From: Cryptosporangium minutisporangium
Lineage (GTDB): Bacteria; Actinomycetota; Actinomycetes; Mycobacteriales; Cryptosporangiaceae
NCBI RefSeq assembly: GCF_039536245.1
Contig: NZ_BAAAYN010000063.1
Span: forward strand, 6,003 to 44,377
Direction of reading: 5' to 3'
DNA length: 38,375 nt
Part shown: in pieces, positions 16,522 through 23,174 of the stretch
How the letters are laid out: every line of letters starts with the position of its first letter
Position numbering within the stretch: the stretch's first letter is position 1
Notes under the pieces: model-generated
Databases searched by the model: none
The model's input: the letters and a program-made list of their open reading frames with translations, nothing else
What the model was told of the DNA's origin: nothing
Made by a program: the position numbers and the translations under genes

Positions 16522-17525
16522 CCGATGGCGGGGCTGGCGTGGATCTTCGCGACCCGGCGTTCGGAGTCGCGGAGGCGGATGCCGAGCCAGGCCTCCAGCC
16601 GGAGGCGGACCTCGGCCTGCGGAGCGCGCCCGATCTGTGGGGTGAGTCGGAGGCCGACGCCGCAGCACCCCCCGAGCCCCGACGGCGTCGTCGGGAAGCG
16701 GCGGACGGGTACAGCGCGGCGCTGCTCGCCGCGCACCTGGGCGACCGCGAGGGCGACCGCCGCCTGGACTACGACGACTACTCGACGGTCGCGCCGCTGT
16801 TCGAGCGGTATGCCCAGCTCGCTGCGGACGACCCCCAGCGGGTCGCGCTCCGCGAGCGGCTGGTCACCGTCCACCTGCCGCTGGCCAGGCACATCGCTCG
16901 ACGGTTCGCGAACCGCGGCGAGCGGCTGGAGGACCTGGCGCAGGTGGCGATGGTCGGCCTGATCCAGGCGATCGACCGGTTCGACCCGTTCCGTGGCGTC
17001 GAGTTCCTCTCGTTCGGCATCCCGACGATCATGGGCGAGGTCCGCAGGCACTTCCGGGACCAGGGTTGGTCGGTGCGGGTGCCGCGACGGCTCAAAGAGC
17101 TGCACCTGTCGATCAACGCGGCGGTCAGCGAACTCTCCCAGCACAACGGACGGGCGCCGACCGCGAGCGAGCTCGCCGCCCATCTCGGGCTGTCCAGGGA
17201 AGAGGTCCTGGAGGGCCTGGAGGCGGCCAACGCCTACCAGTCGACCTCGCTGGACACGCCGGTGGGCACCGAGCCGGACGCGCCGTCCCTGGTCGACACC
17301 CTCGGCGGGGAGGACTCCGCCATCGACGCGGTGGAGTACCGACAGGCGCTGCTGCCGCTGCTCGCCAAGATCCCACCGCGCGAGCGCCGGGTGCTGGCGC
17401 TGCGGTTCTTCGGAAACCAGACCCAGACGCAGATCGCTCAGGAGATCGGCGTCTCCCAGATGCACGTGTCCCGCTTGCTCGCCGCCACCCTGGCGAAGCT
17501 CCGCGCCGGCCTTCTCGAGGATTGA
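16518..17525 (+). CDS. sigF: RNA polymerase sigma factor, SigF/SigB family
   Basis: A 335-residue sigma-70 group 3 protein. After ~90 variable residues, region 2 covers ~110-185 (LVTVHLPLARHIARRFANRGERLEDLAQVAMVGLIQAIDRFDP ... FLSFGIPTIMGEVRRHFRD). Region 3 covers ~190-260 (RVPRRLKELHLSINAAVSEL ... APTASELAAHLGLSREEV). Region 4 is at the end, with the helix-turn-helix TQTQIAQEIGVSQMHVSRLL. This matches general-stress and sporulation sigma factors of the SigB/F/G type. The start is GTG 16518, overlapping the anti-sigma stop (GTGA), so the pair is coupled at equal dose. Probable regulation is partner switching by STAS antagonists, one of which (12993) lies 3.5 kb away. The long N-terminal extension (~90 residues, acidic and Pro-rich) is longer than in SigB of Bacillus. 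Confidence 0.93.
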   Translation: MTDGGAGVDLRDPAFGVAEADAEPGLQPEADLGLRSAPDLWGESEADAAAPPEPRRRRREAADGYSAALLAAHLGDREGDRRLDYDDYSTVAPLFERYAQLAADDPQRVALRERLVTVHLPLARHIARRFANRGERLEDLAQVAMVGLIQAIDRFDPFRGVEFLSFGIPTIMGEVRRHFRDQGWSVRVPRRLKELHLSINAAVSELSQHNGRAPTASELAAHLGLSREEVLEGLEAANAYQSTSLDTPVGTEPDAPSLVDTLGGEDSAIDAVEYRQALLPLLAKIPPRERRVLALRFFGNQTQTQIAQEIGVSQMHVSRLLAATLAKLRAGLLED

Positions 17526-17534
17526 GCCTCGAAG

Positions 17535-17594
17535 AAGTCTGTCCGGCTATCGACGTTGTCGACCGTCCCGATACGTCGATAGCCGGACAGACTT
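17535..17594. repeat. 21-bp perfect inverted repeat downstream of sigF (terminator-like)
   Basis: Two 21-nt arms (17535-17555 and 17574-17594) are exact reverse complements, separated by 18 nt (TTGTCGACCGTCCCGATA), with TT after the second arm. It starts 10 nt after the sigF stop. The stem is long for a terminator, but terminator is the simplest reading. Confidence 0.75.
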
Positions 17595-17617
17595 TTGAGC
17601 GCGTCCGAGTTGGGTAG
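17593..17617 (+). promoter_or_regulatory. Candidate SigF-type promoter for the SRPBCC gene at 17627
   Basis: TTTT (17593-17596), a 15-nt spacer and GGGTAG (17612-17617) resemble the GTTT-N14-16-GGGTAT promoters of the SigB/SigF class. The expected start, ~7 nt after the -10, falls within 3 nt of the ATG at 17627, so the transcript would be leaderless. This agrees with the absence of a Shine-Dalgarno there. Confidence 0.42.
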
Positions 17618-17626
17618 ATCCACCGC

Positions 17627-18094
17627 ATGCAAACGGTGCGTTTGACCATTCCCGCTAGCCCGGAACGGGTGTTCGCAGTGCTCTCCGACGGCTGGGCTTA
17701 CGCCAGCTGGGTGGTCGGCGCCAGCCACATCCGGGACGTCGACCAAGGCTTCCCGACTCCGGGAACGAAGATCCACCACAGCGTCGGCGGCTGGCCGTTG
17801 ATGATCAAGGACGAGTCCGTGGTCCTGGAGTGCGAGCCGAACCAGCGGATCGTCCTGAAGGTGAAGGTCTGGCCGCTCTTCGGCGGGATCGTCAAGGTCG
17901 AGCTGGAGCCCCACGGCGACGGCGGCACGCTCGCGGCGATGTCCGAGGAGCTCGTCGACGGCCCCGGGAAGCTGCTTCCCGAGCCGCTGATCGCGCCGGC
18001 GCTCAACGCCCGCAACCGGGAGTCGCTCAAACGGCTGGCCGACCGAGCTGTCCACGACGGCCGGTACACCATGGGCGGCGCGCGCGCGACGTAG
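17627..18094 (+). CDS. SRPBCC-family protein
   Basis: A 155-residue START-like protein: VRLTIPASPERVFAVLSDGWAYASWVVGASHIRDV at the N-terminus, a core of strands (LECEPNQRIVLKVKVWP), and the C-terminal helix ALNARNRESLKRLADRAV. It covers the whole protein with no extra domain. Likely binds a hydrophobic or aromatic ligand in the cytoplasm. No substrate can be told. The ATG at 17627 has no ribosome site, and a SigF-like -10 lies just upstream, so it may be read from a leaderless mRNA. It sits right after sigF, apart from the 21-bp hairpin, and may belong to the SigF regulon. It is convergent with the FAD oxidoreductase gene. Confidence 0.82.
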   Translation: MQTVRLTIPASPERVFAVLSDGWAYASWVVGASHIRDVDQGFPTPGTKIHHSVGGWPLMIKDESVVLECEPNQRIVLKVKVWPLFGGIVKVELEPHGDGGTLAAMSEELVDGPGKLLPEPLIAPALNARNRESLKRLADRAVHDGRYTMGGARAT

Positions 18095-18096
18095 TC

Positions 18097-18115
18097 ACCT
18101 CCCGCGGCGGGAGGT
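18097..18115. terminator. Short bidirectional hairpin between convergent genes
   Basis: ACCTCCC (18097-18103) and GGGAGGT (18109-18115) around GCGGC fill the 20-nt gap between the SRPBCC and FAD oxidoreductase stops. Confidence 0.45.
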
Positions 18116-19728
18116 CAGCGGTACACCGCTCGGTTCGCGGACCGGATCAGCGCGGCGTACGCGGATCCGCCCAGCGAGTTCCGGAGGAGTGCGGCCTTCG
18201 CCGCGTTGCTGCCCGGACCGCCGTGCACTCCTCCGCCGGGATGCGCCGACGCGCTCGCCAGGTACAACCGGTCGATCGGCGTGTCCGGACGACCGAGCCC
18301 CGGCACCGGCCGGAAGAACAGCTGCTGATGGATCGCCGCGGTGCCCAGGTTCGCCGAGCCCTCCGGAAGCGACGGGTTCCCGTGGGTGACGTCGGTGGTG
18401 CTGAGCACCCGCCGGGCGACGATCCGATCGGCGAACCCGGGGGCGTGCCGCTCGAACAGTGCTTGGACGCGGTCGGCGTGCCGTTCGAGCTCGCCCGGCT
18501 TCCAGTCGTGCCCGTGCGGCACGTGCGTGTACGCCCAGAGCGACTCGCCGCCGGGCGGCGTCCGGGACGGGTCGGCCACCGCCATCTGCCCGGCGAGGCA
18601 GAACGGCTGCTCGGGGATCTTCCGGCGGGCGAGGTCGGCGCCGTACTGGGTGAGGCCGTCGAAGTCGACGCCGAGGTGGACGGTGCCGGCCCGGCGGGCG
18701 GCCTCCGCGGTCCACGGCACCGGTCCGGACAGTGCCCAGTCGATCTTGATGATCGCGTTGTCCCAGGCGAAGCGGTCCAGATCGTCGCGCAGGCGGGGCG
18801 GCAGGTGGCGGTCACCGACCAGCTCGCGGTAGAGGTGCGGCGCGGCGACGTCGGCCAGCACCGCCTTCCGCGCCTGGATCAAGGCTCCGGACGCCGTCCG
18901 CACGCCGACCGCCCGGCCCTGCGCCACCAGCACCCGGTCGACGGGTTCGTTGCAGCGCAACTGCCCGCCAGCCGCGTTCAACCGGGACACCAGCGCTCCG
19001 GTGAGCGTCCCTGCGCCACCCTCGGGCACCGGGAAGCCCTGGAACTGCCCGAGCATCGCCAGCAACCACCCGAAGATCGAGCTGGCGGCGCTCTCCGGCT
19101 GCAGATCGGTGTGGAGCGCGTTGCCGGCGAGCAGGACCTTCGCGCCCTCGCCAGAGAAGGTCTCGGCCGTGTACTGCTTGACCGGCTGCACCGCGAACCG
19201 CGCGAACCGCAGGGCGTCCGCGACGCCGAGCGAGCGGAGCAGGCCGGTCGCCGCGCGGACCGGGGGGAACGGCTGGAACAGCGCGTTGAGGAGCTGGTCG
19301 GCCACCTGGCGGAACCGGTCCGCCTCGCGCAGCCACGCGTCGCCGTCGCCGGGCGCGAACGCGTCCACCGAAGCCGCGGTCTCCTCGAGGTCGCGGGAGA
19401 TCACCGCGGCCCGGTCGTCCGGGAGCACGTGCGCGAGCACGAGCGGCGCGTGGATCCAGTGCAGACCGTGCTGCTCCAGTTCGAGGCCGGCCAGCACCGG
19501 GGATACGCCACCGAGCGGGTAGAAGGCGCTGCAGAGGTCGGCCAGATAGCCGGGGCTGATCTCGTCGGTGCGGACCGCCCCGCCGGGCTCCTCCGCGGCC
19601 TCCAGTACCAGCACGTGCCAGCCCTCGTCGGCGAGCAGGTTCGCCGCGACGAGCCCGTTGTGACCACCACCGACGACGACGGCGTCGACGGTCTCGGTGG
19701 GCCCTGCGGATCGGGTGAACTCAGTCAT
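18115..19728 (-). CDS. FAD-dependent oxidoreductase, phytoene desaturase/PYROXD2-like
   Basis: A 537-residue flavoprotein. The N-terminal dinucleotide fold is VVVGGGHNGLVAANLL (G20, G22, G25), ending in the acidic VLE (~41-43) and followed by EEPGGAVRT. The C-terminus has the family motif LYLASASAHPGGGVHGGPGSNAA for FAD. Length and order match carotenoid desaturase/isomerase and PYROXD2-like enzymes. The substrate is unknown, and no carotenoid synthesis genes are nearby. It overlaps the SDR stop by four nt (ATGA), so the two enzymes are translationally coupled and may act in one pathway, perhaps on a lipid. The ATG at 19728 is fixed by that overlap. Confidence 0.88.
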   Translation of the reverse strand: MTEFTRSAGPTETVDAVVVGGGHNGLVAANLLADEGWHVLVLEAAEEPGGAVRTDEISPGYLADLCSAFYPLGGVSPVLAGLELEQHGLHWIHAPLVLAHVLPDDRAAVISRDLEETAASVDAFAPGDGDAWLREADRFRQVADQLLNALFQPFPPVRAATGLLRSLGVADALRFARFAVQPVKQYTAETFSGEGAKVLLAGNALHTDLQPESAASSIFGWLLAMLGQFQGFPVPEGGAGTLTGALVSRLNAAGGQLRCNEPVDRVLVAQGRAVGVRTASGALIQARKAVLADVAAPHLYRELVGDRHLPPRLRDDLDRFAWDNAIIKIDWALSGPVPWTAEAARRAGTVHLGVDFDGLTQYGADLARRKIPEQPFCLAGQMAVADPSRTPPGGESLWAYTHVPHGHDWKPGELERHADRVQALFERHAPGFADRIVARRVLSTTDVTHGNPSLPEGSANLGTAAIHQQLFFRPVPGLGRPDTPIDRLYLASASAHPGGGVHGGPGSNAAKAALLRNSLGGSAYAALIRSANRAVYR

Positions 19729-20747
19729 CGGCGGGCCCTCGCGATCAGCGCCGGTGCGGTAGCGGCGGCCACCACCGCTCCGCCGGCGATCAGTACCAGG
19801 GGTTTACGTCCGGCGGCCCAGGCCTGCCAGCTGTGTGTCTTGGCCTGGTCGCCGAAGATACCGTGCGCACCGCGGTCCTGGACGTCGTCCAACGGCCGGG
19901 TGAGGTTGTCCTTCCACGCTCCGGCATCGATCCGGTCCGGCGTCTGCTGACTGTCGACGCCGTTGCGCGCGAGGTAGTGGTCGAGCAGGCGGGGAATGAG
20001 CTTCTGGCCCCAGCGGGTGGCGACCGTGATCAGGCCGACGTCGAGGATCCGCTGCCCGGTCTCCGCGGCGCGGACGATCGCCTCCGCACCGACCTCCGGC
20101 TGGTAGATCGGCGGCACCGGCTGGGGGTGGCGCGGCAGCCGGGTCCGGACCCAGCCGAACTGGGGCGTGTTCATCGCCGGCAGGTTCACCTGGCTGATCC
20201 GGACGTTGCTGCCGGTCGCCCGCAGCTCCACCCGGAGCGACTCGGTGAATCCTTCGACCGCGTGTTTCGAGCCGCAGTACGGCGCCTGCAGCGGAATCGC
20301 CCGGTAGGCCAGCGACGAGCCGACCTGGACGATCGTGCCGTGGTCGCGAGATCGCATTCGTTTCAGCGCAGCGAGCGTGCCGTTGACGTAGCCGAGGTAG
20401 GTGACCTCGGTGACGCGCTTGAACTCCGCCGGGGTGACGTCCCAGGTGTAAGCGAACACGCTGGCCATCGCGTTGTTCACCCAGACGTCGATCGGGCCGA
20501 GCTCGGCTTCGATGCGGGTGGCGGCCGCCTCGACGGCGTCCGCGTCGGAGACGTCGGTCCGGACGACGAGCGCGGCGGCCGCGCCCTGGTCGAGCGCCTC
20601 GCCGCAGGCCGCCGAGAGCCCGGCCTGTCCGCGGGCGATCAACCCGAGCGCCGCTCCCCGTCGGGCGAACGCCGACACGGCGGCGCGGCCCACGCCCGCA
20701 CTGGCACCGGTCACCACGACTACGGGGGCACCGGTCGCTGTCGGCAT
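19725..20747 (-). CDS. Short-chain dehydrogenase/reductase with C-terminal membrane anchor
   Basis: A 340-residue SDR. The cofactor motif TGASAGVG spans residues 13-20, and VNNAMAS is near 90. The catalytic set is S144, Y157 and K161 (YCGSK). Residues 1-~250 are a classical SDR. The next ~70 residues form an extra helical region, and the last ~20 (PLVLIAGGAVVAAATAPALIARARR) are a single membrane segment with a basic end. The enzyme is probably tethered to the inner face of the membrane. It reduces or oxidises an alcohol/ketone with NAD(P). The substrate is unknown. It is first gene of the SDR-FAD oxidoreductase pair (4-nt overlap). Extended SDRs with this anchor are common in actinobacteria. 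Confidence 0.87.
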   Translation of the reverse strand: MPTATGAPVVVVTGASAGVGRAAVSAFARRGAALGLIARGQAGLSAACGEALDQGAAAALVVRTDVSDADAVEAAATRIEAELGPIDVWVNNAMASVFAYTWDVTPAEFKRVTEVTYLGYVNGTLAALKRMRSRDHGTIVQVGSSLAYRAIPLQAPYCGSKHAVEGFTESLRVELRATGSNVRISQVNLPAMNTPQFGWVRTRLPRHPQPVPPIYQPEVGAEAIVRAAETGQRILDVGLITVATRWGQKLIPRLLDHYLARNGVDSQQTPDRIDAGAWKDNLTRPLDDVQDRGAHGIFGDQAKTHSWQAWAAGRKPLVLIAGGAVVAAATAPALIARARR

Positions 20748-20855
20748 GGCCGTCGTCTCCTTCGGTCGGCTCCAGTCGCTCCGACGAGGTGCCCGAGCGA
20801 TCCGGCGGGCAAACCGTTCCGGACGTCCGTTCTGGGAAGCAGACGAACGACCGGA

Positions 20856-20876
20856 ACCCCGCGCGGTGCGCGGGGT
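20856..20876. terminator. Hairpin terminator of the 121-aa gene
   Basis: ACCCCGCGC (20856-20864) and GCGCGGGGT (20868-20876) around GGT lie 20 nt past the stop of the gene at 20896-21261 and before the SDR gene. Confidence 0.55.
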
Positions 20877-20895
20877 CCCGGTGGGGGTTTCGACG

Positions 20896-21261
20896 TCAGA
20901 CCGCGAACAGGCCGGTGAGCGTGAGGGCGTGGACCTCGCTGGAGGTCAGCACCGCGCCGTCCAGCACGCCGGTGACGATGAGCTTCTGGCCGACCGGGAG
21001 GGAGGACAGGACCCGGCGCTTGCCGTCGACGGTGATCGTGGCGTGGGCGGTGAGCCGAACGGTCAGCTCCGGGTGGACCCGGCGACCGTCCTGGCTGTCG
21101 ACGATCGTCACGGTGTTCTCGACGACGTCGATCGTGTGGATCGTGCCGACCAGTTCGACCTGCTGGCCGCGGCGACGGCGGTCCCGGACCACCGGGACCT
21201 CGGCGACGGAGCTGGGGTGGTTGCCGACGGAAGCGGCGGCGAACAGGTGGTCGGACGGCAT
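20896..21261 (-). CDS. Hypothetical protein, possible small beta-barrel
   Basis: A 121-residue protein. The first ~35 residues are polar, with a basic run RDRRRRG. The remainder alternates hydrophobic and polar residues (VELVGTIHTIDVVENTVTIVDS, HATITVDGKRRVLSSLPVGQKLIVTGVLD), which predicts beta strands and resembles OB-fold or DUF5666-like domains. I cannot assign a family with certainty. No catalytic residues or membrane segments are visible. The ATG at 21261 follows GGGAGAAACC. It is 108 nt downstream of the antiporter on the same strand and may be cotranscribed. The hairpin at 20856 ends the unit. Confidence 0.65.
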   Translation of the reverse strand: MPSDHLFAAASVGNHPSSVAEVPVVRDRRRRGQQVELVGTIHTIDVVENTVTIVDSQDGRRVHPELTVRLTAHATITVDGKRRVLSSLPVGQKLIVTGVLDGAVLTSSEVHALTLTGLFAV

Positions 21262-21369
21262 GGTTTCTCCCGGTGGGTCGGCGCGACTGCATCGGGGAGA
21301 TCGGGCCGCCGGGGTCCGGTGCGGGGTGCGCGTCGGGCGCACTTGCGTTGCGTCTCGCCCTGGGCAGGT

Positions 21370-22914
21370 TCACGACGTGTGGTACGTGTCGCGGACGGAC
21401 CGGGCCGCGATGTCGCGGAGGACGCGATCGGCGGCTTCGACGCTCACCTCGCCGTCGCTGCGCAGACCGAGCACCGCCGCCTGTTCGGCGTCCCGCAGGT
21501 GCCTGGAGACCTTCGTGACGTCGAGGATCCGCTGTCGCACCTCGGCCGGCAGGTCTTGCCGCAGGCCCGGTACCGCGTGGGCGTATCGGCGCCGGACGAC
21601 GTCGGCCACCTCGTCGTCCACCCGGCCGTCGGCGTGCAGTTCCTCCAGGCGCGCGAGCGCCGCACCGGCCGCCAACGAACGGGCGCGGTCCATCTCGTCG
21701 CGCTCCTCCTCCGAGGACCGCACACCCAGCGACCGGACCACCCAGGGCAGCGTCAACCCCTGCCCGACCAGCGTCACCACGACGACCGCGATCGCCGCGA
21801 ACAGCACCACCGGACGCCCGGGGAAGTCGTCCGGGAGCGCCAGCGCGGTCGCCAGCGTGACCACCCCGCGCATGCCGGCCCAGGACACGACCACCGACTC
21901 CCGCCAGCCGTGCGACGCCGCACTGCGGCGCATCCGCCGTCCGGCGACCCACCCCAGGGGCAGCACGAACAGCCCGCGGGTCACGATCGCGGCCAGGCAG
22001 ACCGCTCCCGCCACCCCGGCGCCGTAGGTCGGCACGTCCGGGTCGGCCACGACGCGGACCAACTCGAAGCCCACCAGACCGAACGCGAAGCCGCCGACCA
22101 GCCAGTCGGCCACCCGCCAGACCGTGCCGCCGGCCAGGAACCCGGCACCGGTGTACGCGCCGCTGCCGGCCTGGCCGAGCATCAGACCGGCCACCACCAC
22201 CGCCAGCACCCCCGATCCGCCGAGTTCCTCCAGCCCGAGGTAGGCGGCGTACGGCAGCAACAGCGACAGCCCGACCTCCGCGCGCGGATCGGACAACCGG
22301 CTGATCAACGTCCGCCCCACCCACCCGACCGCCAGACCCACCAGCGGGGCGACCAGCATCGAGACGGCCAGCATGCCGACGGCGTCCGGGAGCGAGAACG
22401 AGTCGGTCATCGCGGCCGAGACCGCGGTCGTGTAGAGCACCAGCGCAACCGCGTCGTTGATCAGCCCCTCGCCCTCCAACACCGCGACCAGCCGCTTCGG
22501 CAGCCCGAGCCGCCCGGCCAACGATGTGGCCGCCACCGGGTCGGGTGGCGAGACGATCGCTCCCAACGCGATCGCGGCCCAGACGGTCAGGCTGGGGTCG
22601 ACCCAGCGCGCCACCAGCGCGACCACCCCGGTCGTCACCAGCACCAACCCGACCGCGAGCGCGAGCAGGACCTTCCAGTTCCGGGTGAAGTTCCGCCGCG
22701 AGCTGCGCTGTGCGGCCGCGAACAGCAGCGGCGGCAGGAACAGCGGAAGCACCAGGTGCGGCTCGATCAACTCGCCCGGCGCGCCGGGAAGGGTCGCCAA
22801 GACGGCTCCGACCAGTGTCAACGCCACCGGAGCGGGCATACCGAAGCGGTCCGCCAGCGGGCTGACGAGTACGACGCTGAGCAGCAAGACCAGGATGAGC
22901 ACCAGAGGTTCCAC
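21370..22914 (-). CDS. CPA1-family Na+/H+ antiporter
   Basis: A 514-residue membrane protein with ~12 helices (residues 1-~400) and a ~110-residue cytoplasmic tail. Family motifs are IVSPPDPVAATS with D125 and EGEGLINDAVALVLY with N153-D154, the positions that carry cations in CPA1 exchangers. The WAGMRGVVTLATALALP motif is near residue 340. Expected action is electroneutral exchange of Na+ or K+ for H+ at the cell membrane. The cation cannot be told. The tail is Arg/Glu/Ala-rich and helical, probably regulatory. The start is GTG 22914, with only a weak GGGTAG upstream. Confidence 0.87.
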   Translation of the reverse strand: MEPLVLILVLLLSVVLVSPLADRFGMPAPVALTLVGAVLATLPGAPGELIEPHLVLPLFLPPLLFAAAQRSSRRNFTRNWKVLLALAVGLVLVTTGVVALVARWVDPSLTVWAAIALGAIVSPPDPVAATSLAGRLGLPKRLVAVLEGEGLINDAVALVLYTTAVSAAMTDSFSLPDAVGMLAVSMLVAPLVGLAVGWVGRTLISRLSDPRAEVGLSLLLPYAAYLGLEELGGSGVLAVVVAGLMLGQAGSGAYTGAGFLAGGTVWRVADWLVGGFAFGLVGFELVRVVADPDVPTYGAGVAGAVCLAAIVTRGLFVLPLGWVAGRRMRRSAASHGWRESVVVSWAGMRGVVTLATALALPDDFPGRPVVLFAAIAVVVVTLVGQGLTLPWVVRSLGVRSSEEERDEMDRARSLAAGAALARLEELHADGRVDDEVADVVRRRYAHAVPGLRQDLPAEVRQRILDVTKVSRHLRDAEQAAVLGLRSDGEVSVEAADRVLRDIAARSVRDTYHTS

Positions 22915-23174
22915 AGCGCGTTGCTACCCGGTGCGCGCCCGGACGCACGCACCCGGGGTCACACGCCGAGTGACCAGGAACGGACGCAGGGGTGACCCCG
23001 GTCGGGAAGGAGCAGGGCGGAAGGCGGAGGATTGCACCTGGCCGACTCGGGGCAGGACTGCTTTCGCGACCCTCGCCAGCGACCCTTGCCAGGGGCCCGC
23101 TGGATCGATGCGGATCGGTGGGTGACCACCACGAGCCGGCGCGGTACCGACAGCACGTTCGACGAGGAGGCACG

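Noticed and set aside
23081-23108. Weak hairpin before glgX
   Set aside because: Only six base pairs around a 16-nt loop; likely chance in GC-rich DNA.
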